Assembly (NCBI RefSeq): GCF_016598485.1
Contig: NZ_JAEMUW010000003.1
Span: 248,001 to 312,000, forward strand
Source: Micromonospora coerulea
GTDB lineage: Bacteria; Actinomycetota; Actinomycetes; Mycobacteriales; Micromonosporaceae
DNA length: 64,000 nt
Direction: 5' to 3'
Position numbers and translations under genes: made by a program. This document shows, piece after piece, positions 32,584-40,875 of this stretch. The notes under the pieces were generated by a model, which was not told where the DNA came from, ran no database searches, and saw only the letters and a program-made list of their open reading frames with translations. The stretch's first letter is position 1. Each line of letters begins with the position of its first letter.

Positions 32584-32859
32584 TCAGGACGCCCCGTCGA
32601 CCTCGAGGCCGATCTCCATGAGGCGTAGGCGTACCCCGGTGACGTTCTCCTCCACCATCCGCTTCAGCGCCCGGGCGTTGTCCAGCGTGTCGAGGACGAC
32701 CAGGGCGTGGCTCAGCCCCAGGTCGTCGTCGTCCGCGCCCCACCAGCCGCGGACGAATCCCGGGCTCTGCCGGGTCACCTCCGCCATGTGCGTGAACTGG
32801 CCCGACCGCTCCTCGGGATCCGACGAGGTGCCGCGCTGCTCGCCGATGACCATCCACAT
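32584..32859 (-). CDS. Small hypothetical protein
   Basis: The 91-residue product MWMVIGEQRGTSSDPEERSG then FTHMAEVTRQSPGFVRGWWG and a C-terminal RLMEIGLEVDGAS has the length and alternating pattern of a ferredoxin-like dimeric alpha-beta barrel (ABM-like) but no diagnostic residues. Copies of a conserved chromosomal motif lie on either side of it (32549 and 32941). Function unknown. Confidence 0.6.
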   Translation of the reverse strand: MWMVIGEQRGTSSDPEERSGQFTHMAEVTRQSPGFVRGWWGADDDDLGLSHALVVLDTLDNARALKRMVEENVTGVRLRLMEIGLEVDGAS

Positions 32860-33013
32860 GCGACCAGCCTAGAGTGGGGCGGAGCGGATCGGCTGGTGGG
32901 CCCGCCGGCGGGTCGGTCGTGCTTGCCGGTGTCGGCGCGGCGATTCGTTTACGACATCAGCTCCACAGCGCGCGTGCACCGACCCCCGTCGGCGCACCGG
33001 CACAGGACCGGGC

Positions 33014-33388
33014 TCACTCCTCCTCGGGCAGCTCCGTGGCGGGGACGGTGAGGCGTACCTGGTCGTCGGAGACCGCGGCGATCCGGTCGGCGAGCACGTA
33101 GACCGCCCCCGTGCGGGCCAGTTCGGTGGAGACCTTCAGGTAGCCGCTGCGGAGCAGCCGGGCGGCCAGGTCGGCCGGCACCTCCGGCTCCTCGACCGCC
33201 GCCGACTCGATCAGCTCGTCGAGGCTGCTGCCCGGGTCGGCGGTGGGCGCCTGCACGGTGACCGCGGTCGGATCCCCCCGCTGGACGAGATCCACGGTGC
33301 CGACCTCGACCCCGGTCGAGTCGACCACCCGCATGCCGGTGGTGACCCGGGAGACGATCGCCTGCTGCTGCGTACCCTGCTGGTTCAT
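33014..33388 (-). CDS. PRC-barrel/DUF2171-like protein
   Basis: The 124-residue product has a PRC-barrel-like opening, SRVTTGMRVVDSTGVEVGTVDLVQ, and a C-terminal repeat of similar character (SGYLKVSTELARTGAVYVLADRIAAV). Two such half-barrels fit DUF2171-type proteins. It is cytosolic. ATG at 33388 is chosen because upstream extension overlaps the neighbouring gene. Role unknown. Confidence 0.7.
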   Translation of the reverse strand: MNQQGTQQQAIVSRVTTGMRVVDSTGVEVGTVDLVQRGDPTAVTVQAPTADPGSSLDELIESAAVEEPEVPADLAARLLRSGYLKVSTELARTGAVYVLADRIAAVSDDQVRLTVPATELPEEE

Positions 33389-33417
33389 CCAGGCGCGGTT
33401 CCCGGGCGGACCCTGCA

Positions 33418-33666
33418 CTAAACGGGCGGGGTCCAGCCGCTCGGCGGTCGGGGCGACAGCTCGCGCCAGCCGTCCGGCCCCTCCAACAGGGCCCGGACCG
33501 TCTCCTCGGCCTCGTCGGCGCTGGCGTACTCGTAGAACTGGGAGACCCCCTCGGCGCCGCCGGCCCGCTGCTCGACGTGCCAGCGGTCCCCGTCCACCCG
33601 GAGGAAGACGTCCCGCCGGGCCAGTCGCCCCCATTTCCCGTTCCACCAGTGCCTGCGCTGCTCCAT
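33418..33666 (-). CDS. Small hypothetical protein, candidate SOS gene
   Basis: The 82-residue product MEQRRHWWNGKWGRLARRDV then VDGDRWHVEQRAGG and a Pro-rich end (LSPRPPSGWTPPV) has no recognised domain. A near-consensus LexA box (33679-33694) lies 12 bases upstream of the start, the position of a LexA-repressed promoter. That suggests DNA-damage induction. It is followed by the PRC-barrel gene on the same strand. Confidence 0.62.
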   Translation of the reverse strand: MEQRRHWWNGKWGRLARRDVFLRVDGDRWHVEQRAGGAEGVSQFYEYASADEAEETVRALLEGPDGWRELSPRPPSGWTPPV

Positions 33667-33678
33667 GGCGGGACTCTA

Positions 33679-33694
33679 TCGAACATGTGTACGA
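33679..33694. promoter_or_regulatory. Near-consensus LexA (SOS) box
   Basis: TCGAACATGTGTACGA differs from the actinobacterial consensus TCGAAC-N4-GTTCGA at one of 12 defined positions. It lies just upstream of the 82-residue protein read leftward. Confidence 0.6.
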
Positions 33695-33701
33695 CGCGGG
33701 A

Positions 33702-33730
33702 CGGCCCCTGCGGGATTCCCACAGGGGCCG
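33702..33730. terminator. Hairpin terminator downstream of mscL
   Basis: CGGCCCCTG and CAGGGGCCG form a perfect 9-bp stem extended inward by GGG/CCC. It lies 17 bases beyond the mscL stop on the minus strand. Confidence 0.6.
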
Positions 33731-33746
33731 ATGTGCATGCGGTACG

Positions 33747-34205
33747 TCAGCGACCGACGGGCGGCTCGTTCCGGCGACCCAGCACGTCGTCCAGCGCTCC
33801 GCGCTGCTGCCCCGGGGTGGCGTGACCGGCGGTGACCAGCGCGTCCCGGATCTCGGTGAGCAGCCTGACCTCCTCGCTCGGCGCCTTCGGCGGCGGCTCC
33901 TCGCCGCGCCGCCGACGCTCGGCCAGCTTGTTCATCGGGAACACCACGAGGAAGTAGAGCACCGCCGCGGTCAGTAGAAACGTGATGAGCGCGTTGAAGA
34001 AGTTCGCCCACAGGAACTTCTGTTCCCCGAGCGTCCACACACCGGCGGTCACCTCGGTGCCGCCACCGAGCAGCTTGATCAGCGGCTTCAGGAAGCTGTC
34101 CGTGAAGGAGCTGACCAGTCCGGTGAACGCGGCGCCGATGACGATGCCGACCGCCAGGTCGACGACGTTTCCGCGCATGATGAAGTCTTTGAAGCCCTTG
34201 AGCAT
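33747..34205 (-). CDS. mscL: Large-conductance mechanosensitive channel MscL
   Basis: The 152-residue product starts MLKGFKDFIMRGNVVDLAVG, the amphipathic N-terminal helix and start of TM1, continues with IVIGAAFTGLVSSFTDSFLKPL and has TM2 NFFNALITFLLTAAVLYFLVVFP followed by NKLAERRRRGEE. The channel opens under membrane tension to release solutes. The C-terminus is an acidic-helix tail slightly longer than E. coli MscL. Confidence 0.95.
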   Translation of the reverse strand: MLKGFKDFIMRGNVVDLAVGIVIGAAFTGLVSSFTDSFLKPLIKLLGGGTEVTAGVWTLGEQKFLWANFFNALITFLLTAAVLYFLVVFPMNKLAERRRRGEEPPPKAPSEEVRLLTEIRDALVTAGHATPGQQRGALDDVLGRRNEPPVGR

Positions 34206-34244
34206 CCGTACTCCTGTGCTGTCCGATTTTGTGTCCCGGACAAC

Positions 34245-34928
34245 CTATGCCCCGGAGGGCGACTCCAGGAAAGCACCGGCCTCGATCGCCGCGCGGGCCG
34301 GATCGCCCTCGGAGATCGCGGCCACCAGTCGACCGTGGTCGACGTACCGCTCGGGCTCCAGCGCGTCGCCCATGGCCTGCGCGACGGTGCTGCGCAGCGC
34401 GGCGCCGACCGAGGCGTACAGCTCGGCGAGCATGCCGTTGTGCGCGGCGGCGACCACCGCGGTGTGCAGCGCGGCGTCGGCCTCGACGAAGTCGTCCACC
34501 CGGCCGGAGCGCCAGGCGGCCTCCCGCGCGGCGAGCGCGGCGTCGAGCGCCGCCAGGTCATCGGGGGTACGCCGCAGCGCGGCGAGCCGGGCCGCCTCCA
34601 CCTCGAAGGCGCGGCGCACCTCGACCACCTCGGCCATCCGGTCGTCGGTGAGCCGGCGAGCCACCACCGGGGCCAGCTCGTCGGTGGACACCACGTACGT
34701 CCCGGAGCCCTGACGGCACTCCAGCACGCCGGCGTGGACCAGGGCGCGGACGGCCTCCCGGACGGTGTTCCGCCCGACCCCGAGCGCGGCGACCAGCTGC
34801 GGCTCGGTCGGGATCCGGCCGCCCACCGGCCACTCGCCGCCGAGGATCCGGGCCCGGAGCTGGGCGATCGTCTCCCGTACCCGCTGGCCGCGCGGCGGCA
34901 CGGCGACGGAATCGACGGGCGGTGTCAC
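34245..34928 (-). CDS. FadR-subfamily GntR regulator
   Basis: The 227-residue product has an N-terminal GntR winged helix (residues 17-80, LRARILGGEWPVGGRIPTEP, LGVGRNTVREAVRALVHAGV) and a helical FadR/FCD effector domain (AEVVEVRRAFEVEAARLAAL, DAALHTAVVAAAHNGML). His residues in the FCD fit metal or carboxylate binding. It is divergent from an MFS transporter 49 bases away, so it probably controls that gene. Confidence 0.9.
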   Translation of the reverse strand: MTPPVDSVAVPPRGQRVRETIAQLRARILGGEWPVGGRIPTEPQLVAALGVGRNTVREAVRALVHAGVLECRQGSGTYVVSTDELAPVVARRLTDDRMAEVVEVRRAFEVEAARLAALRRTPDDLAALDAALAAREAAWRSGRVDDFVEADAALHTAVVAAAHNGMLAELYASVGAALRSTVAQAMGDALEPERYVDHGRLVAAISEGDPARAAIEAGAFLESPSGA

Positions 34929-34977
34929 CGGTTACACCTGCTGCCGAAATTCATCCCATGATTGTAGGTTCGAGGTC

Positions 34978-36288
34978 ATGACCCCGCCAACCGCCAGCAC
35001 CGAGGCCCCGATGCGGGACCGGACCCCGACCGCCGAGGGCACGCCCACCACCGACGTGACGCCCGGCCCGTCCCCGGCCGCCACGCGGGTCGGCGCCCCG
35101 TCCCCGGCCACCGGGGGCGCGCTGGTGCTGGTCGGCATGCTGCTGGTCGCGCTCAACCTGCGGGCCGCGGTGACCAGCCTCGGCGCCCTGCTCGACGAGG
35201 TGCGCGGCGGCCTGGGTCTCTCCGGCACGATGGCCGGCTTCGTCACCACGCTGCCCACCATCGCCTTCGCCGGCCTCGGCGCGCTCACCCCGTGGCTGGT
35301 CCGCCGGTACGCGCCGGCCCGGGTCCTGGTCGTGGCGATGGTCGCGCTCACCGTCGGCCAGGTGCTCCGGGTGGCGACCGACTCCGCGGCGGTCTTCGTG
35401 CTCACCAGCGCGCTGGCGCTGGCCGGCATCGCGGTGGCGAACATCCTGCTTCCGATGCTGGTCAAGCAGCACTTCCCGCACCGCACCGGGCTGGTCACCG
35501 GGGCGTACACGATGGCGTTGACCATCGGCACGACGGTGGCTGCCGCCTCCGCGGTGCCGGTCGCGCACGCCGTCGGCTCCTGGCGGGCCGGGCTGGGCGT
35601 CTGGGCCGGGCTGGCCGCGGTGGCCGTACTCCCGTGGGTGCCGCTGGCGCTGCGGGCCCGCGCCACCCGGCAAAGGGCGACCCCGGCGGCCGTCGCCACC
35701 CCGACCCGGGTCCGGCCCGAGCGGACCCGGCTGGGCTGGGCGATGGCGGTCTACTTCGGCGCGCAGTCGCTCAGCGGGTACGCGATCATGGGCTGGCTGG
35801 CGCAGCTCTTCCGGGACTCCGGCTACGCGCCCGAGGCGGCCGGGCTGCTGCTGGCCGGGGTGACCGCGCTCGGCGTGCCGGTCGCGCTGGGGATGCCGAC
35901 CCTGGCCGGCCGGCTGCGCACGCTGCGCCCGTTGGTGCTCGCGCTGACCGCCTTCTCCACCGCGGCCTACCTGGGCCTGGCCCTCGCACCGCGCGGCCTG
36001 GCTCCGCTCTGGGTGCTGCTGCTCGCCCTCGGTCAGGGCGCCTTCCCGATGATCCTCACGACCATCGGGCTGCGCGCCCGCACCGCCGAAGGCACGGTGG
36101 CGCTGTCCGCCTTCGCGCAGAGCACCGGATATGTGATCGCCGCGCTCGGCCCGCTGCTGGTCGGCATCCTCTACGAGGCGACCGGGGGCTGGACCGCACC
36201 GCTCGGCTTCCTCCTCGTGGCCCTGGTCGTGCAGACCGGCGCGGGCATGGTGATCGCTCGTCCCCGCTACATCGAGGACGAGCGCTGA
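34978..36288 (+). CDS. MFS transporter, CynX/NimT-like
   Basis: The 436-residue product has twelve predicted helices and CynX/NimT features: NLRAAVTSLGALLDEVRGGL at helix 1, PTIAFAGLGALTPWLVRR and GAYTMALTIGTTVAAASAVP. An unusual Thr/Pro-rich N-terminal extension of about 50 residues precedes helix 1. CynX is a cyanate exporter, NimT a nitroimidazole carrier. Substrate here is unknown; the divergent FadR-type gene is the probable regulator. Confidence 0.85.
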   Translation: MTPPTASTEAPMRDRTPTAEGTPTTDVTPGPSPAATRVGAPSPATGGALVLVGMLLVALNLRAAVTSLGALLDEVRGGLGLSGTMAGFVTTLPTIAFAGLGALTPWLVRRYAPARVLVVAMVALTVGQVLRVATDSAAVFVLTSALALAGIAVANILLPMLVKQHFPHRTGLVTGAYTMALTIGTTVAAASAVPVAHAVGSWRAGLGVWAGLAAVAVLPWVPLALRARATRQRATPAAVATPTRVRPERTRLGWAMAVYFGAQSLSGYAIMGWLAQLFRDSGYAPEAAGLLLAGVTALGVPVALGMPTLAGRLRTLRPLVLALTAFSTAAYLGLALAPRGLAPLWVLLLALGQGAFPMILTTIGLRARTAEGTVALSAFAQSTGYVIAALGPLLVGILYEATGGWTAPLGFLLVALVVQTGAGMVIARPRYIEDER

Positions 36289-36298
36289 GGGAGAAGGA

Positions 36299-36655
36299 TC
36301 AGGAGGAGGCCGGCGTGGGGTCACCCGCGACGGCCTGCTCGACCGTCGGGTACGTGTGCAGCACCTCGACCAGCCCGCTCACCTCGAGGATGCGCAGGAC
36401 GCCGCGCTGCGGGGCGGCCAGCCGGACCACACCGCCGGCCTCGTCGCAGCTGTTCTTGGCCCGGACGAACACCGACAGCCCGGTGGAGTCGCAGAACGAC
36501 ACCTCCGACAGGTCGAAGACGAGGCGGCTGCGCCCCTTGTCCAGCAGATCCGTGATCTGGTCCTGCAGCTGCGGTGCCGTCGCCATGTCCAGCTCGCCCG
36601 CGACCGACACGACGACCACGTCGCCGCGCTGTTCCGTGTGCACCGTCAGGGACAT
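36299..36655 (-). CDS. STAS-domain anti-sigma factor antagonist
   Basis: The 118-residue product is one STAS domain with the phosphorylatable serine in DLSEVSFCDSTGLSVFV (D-S-T-G-L). It resembles BldG/RsbV-type antagonists that, when dephosphorylated, free a sigma factor from its anti-sigma kinase. It is divergent from the RsbR-RsbS-RsbT operon, whose kinase- and phosphatase-like proteins could act on it. Confidence 0.92.
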   Translation of the reverse strand: MSLTVHTEQRGDVVVVSVAGELDMATAPQLQDQITDLLDKGRSRLVFDLSEVSFCDSTGLSVFVRAKNSCDEAGGVVRLAAPQRGVLRILEVSGLVEVLHTYPTVEQAVAGDPTPASS

Positions 36656-36817
36656 TCGTCGACCTCCTGTGTTCGGTGGAACGGTATCCCACGAAGCGGG
36701 GGACACGCAGAACGGGAGCCGAGACGGGTGCCCACGATCATCCTTTGCCCCAGGGCAAGTAGTCTGACGTGCCCCGGTGATAGAGTCCGGCCGGTTCGCG
36801 AGTCCAGGGAGGTCACC

Positions 36818-37678
36818 ATGGCGTTGAGCGCCGAGGAAAGCGGTCGGCTCGCCCGCTTGCTGAGTGAGCACGCGGACCGGCTGACCCAGCGTTGGACGGA
36901 AAGGGTCGGCGCGTCGCTGCGCGGCCGCCTCAGCCAGGCCGAGTTCGCCCGGCAGGTGCAGGAGCTGCACCGTAGCATGATCGACGCGACGCGGAACGGC
37001 CTCACCGAGCTGTCGGCCGAGCAGGGTGGCGAGCTTCGTGCCGTGCTCGCCGAGCTGTCCCGTGGCCGGGCCCGGCAGGGCTTCACCGCCACCGAGACGG
37101 CGATCAGCGTCTTCGCCGTGAAGGACGTGCTCCTCGAACTGATGGAGGAGAGCCCGGACGCCGGCACGCTCCGCGACTTCGTGGCGTTCTCCGCGCTGAT
37201 CGACCAGATGGGGCTGTTCACCTTCGAGAGCTTCGTGCGCACCCGGGAGAGCCTGATCGCCGACCAGGCCGAACAGCTGCTCGAACTCTCCACCCCGGTG
37301 GTGAAGATCTGGGAGGGCGTGGTCGCCGTCCCGCTGGTCGGCACGCTCGACTCGGCCCGCGCCCAGGTGGTGATGGAGCGGCTGCTCCAGACCCTGGTCG
37401 ACACCGGCTCGCCGTACGCGATCATCGACATCACCGGTGTGCCGGCGGTCGACACCCAGGTCGCCCAGCACATCCTCAAGACGGTGGTGGCCGCCCGGCT
37501 GATGGGCGCCGACTGCATCATCTCCGGCATCCGGCCGCAGATCGCCCAGACCATCGTCGCCCTCGGCATCGAGTTCGGGGACATCGCCACCAAGGCGAGC
37601 CTCGCCGACGCCCTGCGCCACGTGCTTCGGCTGACCGGCGTCGACAGCGCCCGCCGCCACCAGCGCCGGGAGTCCTGA
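36818..37678 (+). CDS. rsbR: RsbR-like stressosome protein
   Basis: The 286-residue product has an RsbRD-type N-terminal helical domain (residues 1-145, LARLLSEHADRLTQRWTERV) and a C-terminal STAS domain with the RsbR motif IIDITGVPAVDTQVAQHILK, whose threonines match the RsbT phosphorylation sites of Bacillus RsbR. It would form the stressosome shell with RsbS. AGGGAGG precedes ATG 36818. The stop overlaps the rsbS start (TGATG), the first of a chain of overlaps through 42.4 kb. Confidence 0.9.
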   Translation: MALSAEESGRLARLLSEHADRLTQRWTERVGASLRGRLSQAEFARQVQELHRSMIDATRNGLTELSAEQGGELRAVLAELSRGRARQGFTATETAISVFAVKDVLLELMEESPDAGTLRDFVAFSALIDQMGLFTFESFVRTRESLIADQAEQLLELSTPVVKIWEGVVAVPLVGTLDSARAQVVMERLLQTLVDTGSPYAIIDITGVPAVDTQVAQHILKTVVAARLMGADCIISGIRPQIAQTIVALGIEFGDIATKASLADALRHVLRLTGVDSARRHQRRES

Positions 37679-38088
37679 TGGAGCGGGTGCCGGTCCTCAA
37701 GATCGGCGACATCCTGCTGGTCTCCATCCAGGTCGACATGTCCGACCAGACTGCCGTGACGCTGCAGGAGGACCTGGCCGAGCGGATCGTCGCCACCGGC
37801 TGCCACGGCGTGATCATCGACATCACGGCGCTCGACATCGTCGACTCGTTCGTCGGGCGGATGCTCTCCACCATCGCGTCCATCTCCAGGGTGCTCGACG
37901 CCGAGACGGTGGTGGTCGGGATGCGTCCCGCCGTGGCCATCACCCTGGTCGAGCTCGGGCTGTCGCTCAACGGCATCCGGACCGCGCTGAACGTCGAGCG
38001 CGGCATGGAGCTGATCGCGGCGGCGCGCGCCGACGAGTGGGTGCTGACCGACGGCGACGAGGACGCCGAAACGACGGCCACGACATGA
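37678..38088 (+). CDS. rsbS: RsbS-like STAS protein
   Basis: The 136-residue single-STAS protein has VIIDITALDIVDSFVGRML, including the serine that RsbT phosphorylates in Bacillus RsbS, and GMRPAVAITLVELG. With RsbR it forms the shell that holds RsbT until stress triggers phosphorylation. It overlaps rsbT by ATGA. An acidic C-terminal tail (DGDEDAETTA) is not part of the STAS fold. Confidence 0.9.
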   Translation: MERVPVLKIGDILLVSIQVDMSDQTAVTLQEDLAERIVATGCHGVIIDITALDIVDSFVGRMLSTIASISRVLDAETVVVGMRPAVAITLVELGLSLNGIRTALNVERGMELIAAARADEWVLTDGDEDAETTATT

Positions 38089-38504
38089 CCGCCGGTGTCG
38101 ACCTGGGCGCGCCGCAGATTCAGGCGATCCGCAGCGACGACGACGTCGTCCGGGTACGGCAACTGGTGCGTACGGTGGCGGTGGCCGCCAAGCTCTCGCT
38201 GGTCGACCAGACCAAGCTGGTCACCGCCGCCAGCGAGCTGGCCCGCAACACCCTGATCTACGGCGGCGGCGGCAGCGCCGAGGTGGCCAGCGTCGACGAC
38301 GGCCGCCGGCGGGGGGTACGCATCGTCTTCGCCGACTCCGGCCCGGGCATCCCGGACCTCGACCTCGCCCTCACCGACGGGTACACCACCGGCGGCGGCC
38401 TCGGCCTCGGCCTCAGCGGGGCCCGTCGGCTGGTGGACGACTTCGACGTCGTCACCGCCGTCGGCGAGGGCACCCGGATCACCATCACCAAGTGGTCCCG
38501 ATGA
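38085..38504 (+). CDS. rsbT: RsbT-like serine kinase
   Basis: The 139-residue product is a GHKL/HATPase of the RsbT class: TAASELARNTLIYGGGGS (N-box), ADSGPGIPDL (G1) and GYTTGGGLGLGLSGARRLVD (G2). It would phosphorylate RsbR and RsbS and then, when released, activate a downstream PP2C. The following gene carries a second HATPase fused to a PP2C, so the released kinase has an obvious partner. Confidence 0.9.
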   Translation: MTAGVDLGAPQIQAIRSDDDVVRVRQLVRTVAVAAKLSLVDQTKLVTAASELARNTLIYGGGGSAEVASVDDGRRRGVRIVFADSGPGIPDLDLALTDGYTTGGGLGLGLSGARRLVDDFDVVTAVGEGTRITITKWSR

Positions 38505-39514
38505 ACGGGGACGTGGTCGCCGACCACGGTCTCTGGTTCCGGGTGGAGAGCAGCAGCGCGGCCAGCGGCGTACGCCGGGCGGCCGAACGGCTCGGCGCCC
38601 AGTTGGAGCTGGGCGAGCGGCGGATCGCCGACCTGGCCATCGTCGCGGCCGAGCTGACCAGCAACCTGGTCAAGCACGCCCAGGAGGGGGTGCTGCTGCT
38701 CCGCCCGGTGCGCCGGGCCGGGCGGGCCGGAGTGGAACTGGTCGCCATCGACTCCGGGCCCGGCATGGCGGACCTCACCGTCTCCTCGCAGGACGGGCAC
38801 TCCACCACCGGGACGCTCGGCATCGGCCTGGGCGCGATCGCCCGGCAGGCGAGCTGGTACGACGGCTACTCCCGGCCCGGCCGGGGCACCGTCCTCGCCG
38901 TGCAGCTCTGGTCCGGGCCGGCGCCGGCGGAGTCCTGGGCGGGTGGGCTGGTCCGGCCGATCACCGGCGAGCAGGTCAGCGGCGACGGGTACGCCGTCCG
39001 GATCGCCGAGGAGCGACGCCAGGTGTTGGTCTGCGACGGACTCGGGCACGGCCCGCTGGCGGCGGCCGCCACGGAGGCCGCGCTGCGCGCGTTCCGGACC
39101 GCGCCGGTCGGCCCGCCGGGCGCGGTGGTGGAGCACCTGCACCGGGCCATCGCGCACACCCGGGGCGCGGCGCTGGCGGTGGCCGAGCTGGACCGGGCCG
39201 CGGGCTTGCTCCGGTACGCCGGTCTCGGCAATATCGCTGCCATGATCGTGGTGGCGGGCGAGCGGCGGCGGGGCCTGGTCTCGCTGCCCGGCATCGCCGG
39301 CCATCAGCGCCCCGTGGTACGGGAGTACGACTACCCGTTCGCCGCCGACGCGACGCTGGTGATGCACAGCGACGGCGTGGTCGACCGCTGGGACCTCGCC
39401 GACTACCCCGGCCTGGTCGAGCGGACCCCCCTGGTGACGGCCGCCACGCTGCTCCGGGACGCGGGCACCCGCCGCGACGACGCCTCCGTACTGGTTGCCC
39501 GGGCATCGTCGTGA
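38501..39514 (+). CDS. HATPase-PP2C fusion (RsbT/W-like plus RsbX/SpoIIE-like)
   Basis: The 337-residue product joins an RsbT/W-type HATPase (residues 1-135, VAAELTSNLVKHAQ, DSGPGMADL, LGIGLGAI) to a compact PP2C domain (140-337, VLVCDGLGHGPLAAAAT, MHSDGVVDRW, RRDDASVLVA). In Bacillus these are separate proteins (RsbT and RsbX/RsbU). It could act as a kinase-phosphatase switch on STAS substrates. ATGA overlaps with both neighbours show cotranscription. Confidence 0.88.
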   Translation: MNGDVVADHGLWFRVESSSAASGVRRAAERLGAQLELGERRIADLAIVAAELTSNLVKHAQEGVLLLRPVRRAGRAGVELVAIDSGPGMADLTVSSQDGHSTTGTLGIGLGAIARQASWYDGYSRPGRGTVLAVQLWSGPAPAESWAGGLVRPITGEQVSGDGYAVRIAEERRQVLVCDGLGHGPLAAAATEAALRAFRTAPVGPPGAVVEHLHRAIAHTRGAALAVAELDRAAGLLRYAGLGNIAAMIVVAGERRRGLVSLPGIAGHQRPVVREYDYPFAADATLVMHSDGVVDRWDLADYPGLVERTPLVTAATLLRDAGTRRDDASVLVARASS

Positions 39515-40875
39515 CCCCGCCGGCCGGCGCATCCCCGCTGCTGCAGATGGCGCTCCGGGTCGAGCACGACATCTTCCTCGTCCGGCAGCGCGGTCGCGAG
39601 GTCGCCGCGGCGGTCGGCCTGGAGCACCAGGACCAGGTCCGCATCGCCACCGCGCTCAGTGAGGTGGCCCGGGACCTGCTGGGTAGCGTCGGCGGGGCGG
39701 ACGTCACCTTCTCGGTCGGCTTCGATGTCGTCGCCGGGCGGCCTCTCCTGTACGTGGACCTCGCGCCGACGCGCCCGCTGCCCGGCGGCGGCTACCAGCC
39801 GCAGTCCGGCGCGGTGGCGCGGCTGGTGGACATGCTGGGCGTCGTCACGGACGAGGGGGATACGGTCGTGAGGATGTCCCGACGTGTCCCGGCCGACTCC
39901 CCGGCGCTGACTCCGGAACGCCTTGCCGAGCTCCGTGCGGAGCTGGGCAGCAGCGCTCCGGGCTCCGTGCTGGACGAGCTGGCCGCCCAGAATGGTCAGC
40001 TGATCGCCGCGCTGGACGAGGTGCGCAGCCAGCGCGACGAGCTGGAGGTGCTCAACTCCGAGCTCCAGGAGACCAACCGTGGCGTGATGGCGCTCTACAA
40101 CCAGCTCACCGAGGAGCTGGAGGAGACCAACCGCGGGGTGGTGGCGCTCTACGCCGAGCTGGACGAGAAATCCGCCCAGCTGCGCGCGGCCAGCGAGTCG
40201 AAGAGCCGCTTCCTGGCCAACGTCAGCCACGAGCTACGCGCCCCGGTCACCGCGATCATCGGGCTGTCCCGGCTGCTCGCCGACTCCGCCTCCGATCCGC
40301 TCACCGCCGAGCAGGCCCGTCAGGTCGGGCTGATCCGCTCCTCGGCGGCGGACCTGCTCGGTCTGGTCAACGAGCTGCTGGACCTGGCGAAGGCCGAGTC
40401 GGGCCGGATCGAGCCGAACTGGACGGACGTCGACCTGCGCGCGCTCTACGGCCAGCTGCGCGGCACCCTGCGCGCGCTGGCCACCCGGCCGGAGGTCGAG
40501 CTGGTGGTGGAGGAGCCGTCGCATCCGGCCCTCGTCCGCGCCGACGAGGTGCTGCTCGCCCAGGTGCTGCGCAACCTGCTGCACAACGGGCTCAAGTTCA
40601 CCGAGCGGGGCGAGGTGCGGCTGCGCGCCCAGCGGCGGGACGACCGCTGGGCGCTGTCGGTCTCGGACACCGGCGTCGGGATCCCGCCGGAGCTGCACGA
40701 GCGGATCTTCGAGGAGTTCTACCAGGTGCCCGGGGCGACCCGGGTCGGCGGCACGGGCCTCGGCCTGCCGTACGCGCGCCGGCTGGTGACCCTGCTCGGC
40801 GGCACGCTGGAGCTGTCCAGCGAGCCGGGCCGGGGTAGCACGTTCACGGTGACCCTGCCCGCGGGCGGAGCGTGA
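39511..40875 (+). CDS. Sensor histidine kinase without transmembrane segment
   Basis: The 454-residue soluble kinase has an N-terminal RsbT/W-like HATPase-derived domain without clear catalytic motifs (residues 1-130), a coiled coil with the repeated phrase EETNRG (residues about 165-225), a HisKA domain with phospho-acceptor His240 (VSHELRAP), and a HATPase with NLLHNGLKF, DTGVGIPP and GGTGLGLPYA. GTG at 39511 overlaps the preceding stop. It precedes a receiver-PP2C gene, its likely partner. Confidence 0.9.
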   Translation: MTPPAGASPLLQMALRVEHDIFLVRQRGREVAAAVGLEHQDQVRIATALSEVARDLLGSVGGADVTFSVGFDVVAGRPLLYVDLAPTRPLPGGGYQPQSGAVARLVDMLGVVTDEGDTVVRMSRRVPADSPALTPERLAELRAELGSSAPGSVLDELAAQNGQLIAALDEVRSQRDELEVLNSELQETNRGVMALYNQLTEELEETNRGVVALYAELDEKSAQLRAASESKSRFLANVSHELRAPVTAIIGLSRLLADSASDPLTAEQARQVGLIRSSAADLLGLVNELLDLAKAESGRIEPNWTDVDLRALYGQLRGTLRALATRPEVELVVEEPSHPALVRADEVLLAQVLRNLLHNGLKFTERGEVRLRAQRRDDRWALSVSDTGVGIPPELHERIFEEFYQVPGATRVGGTGLGLPYARRLVTLLGGTLELSSEPGRGSTFTVTLPAGGA

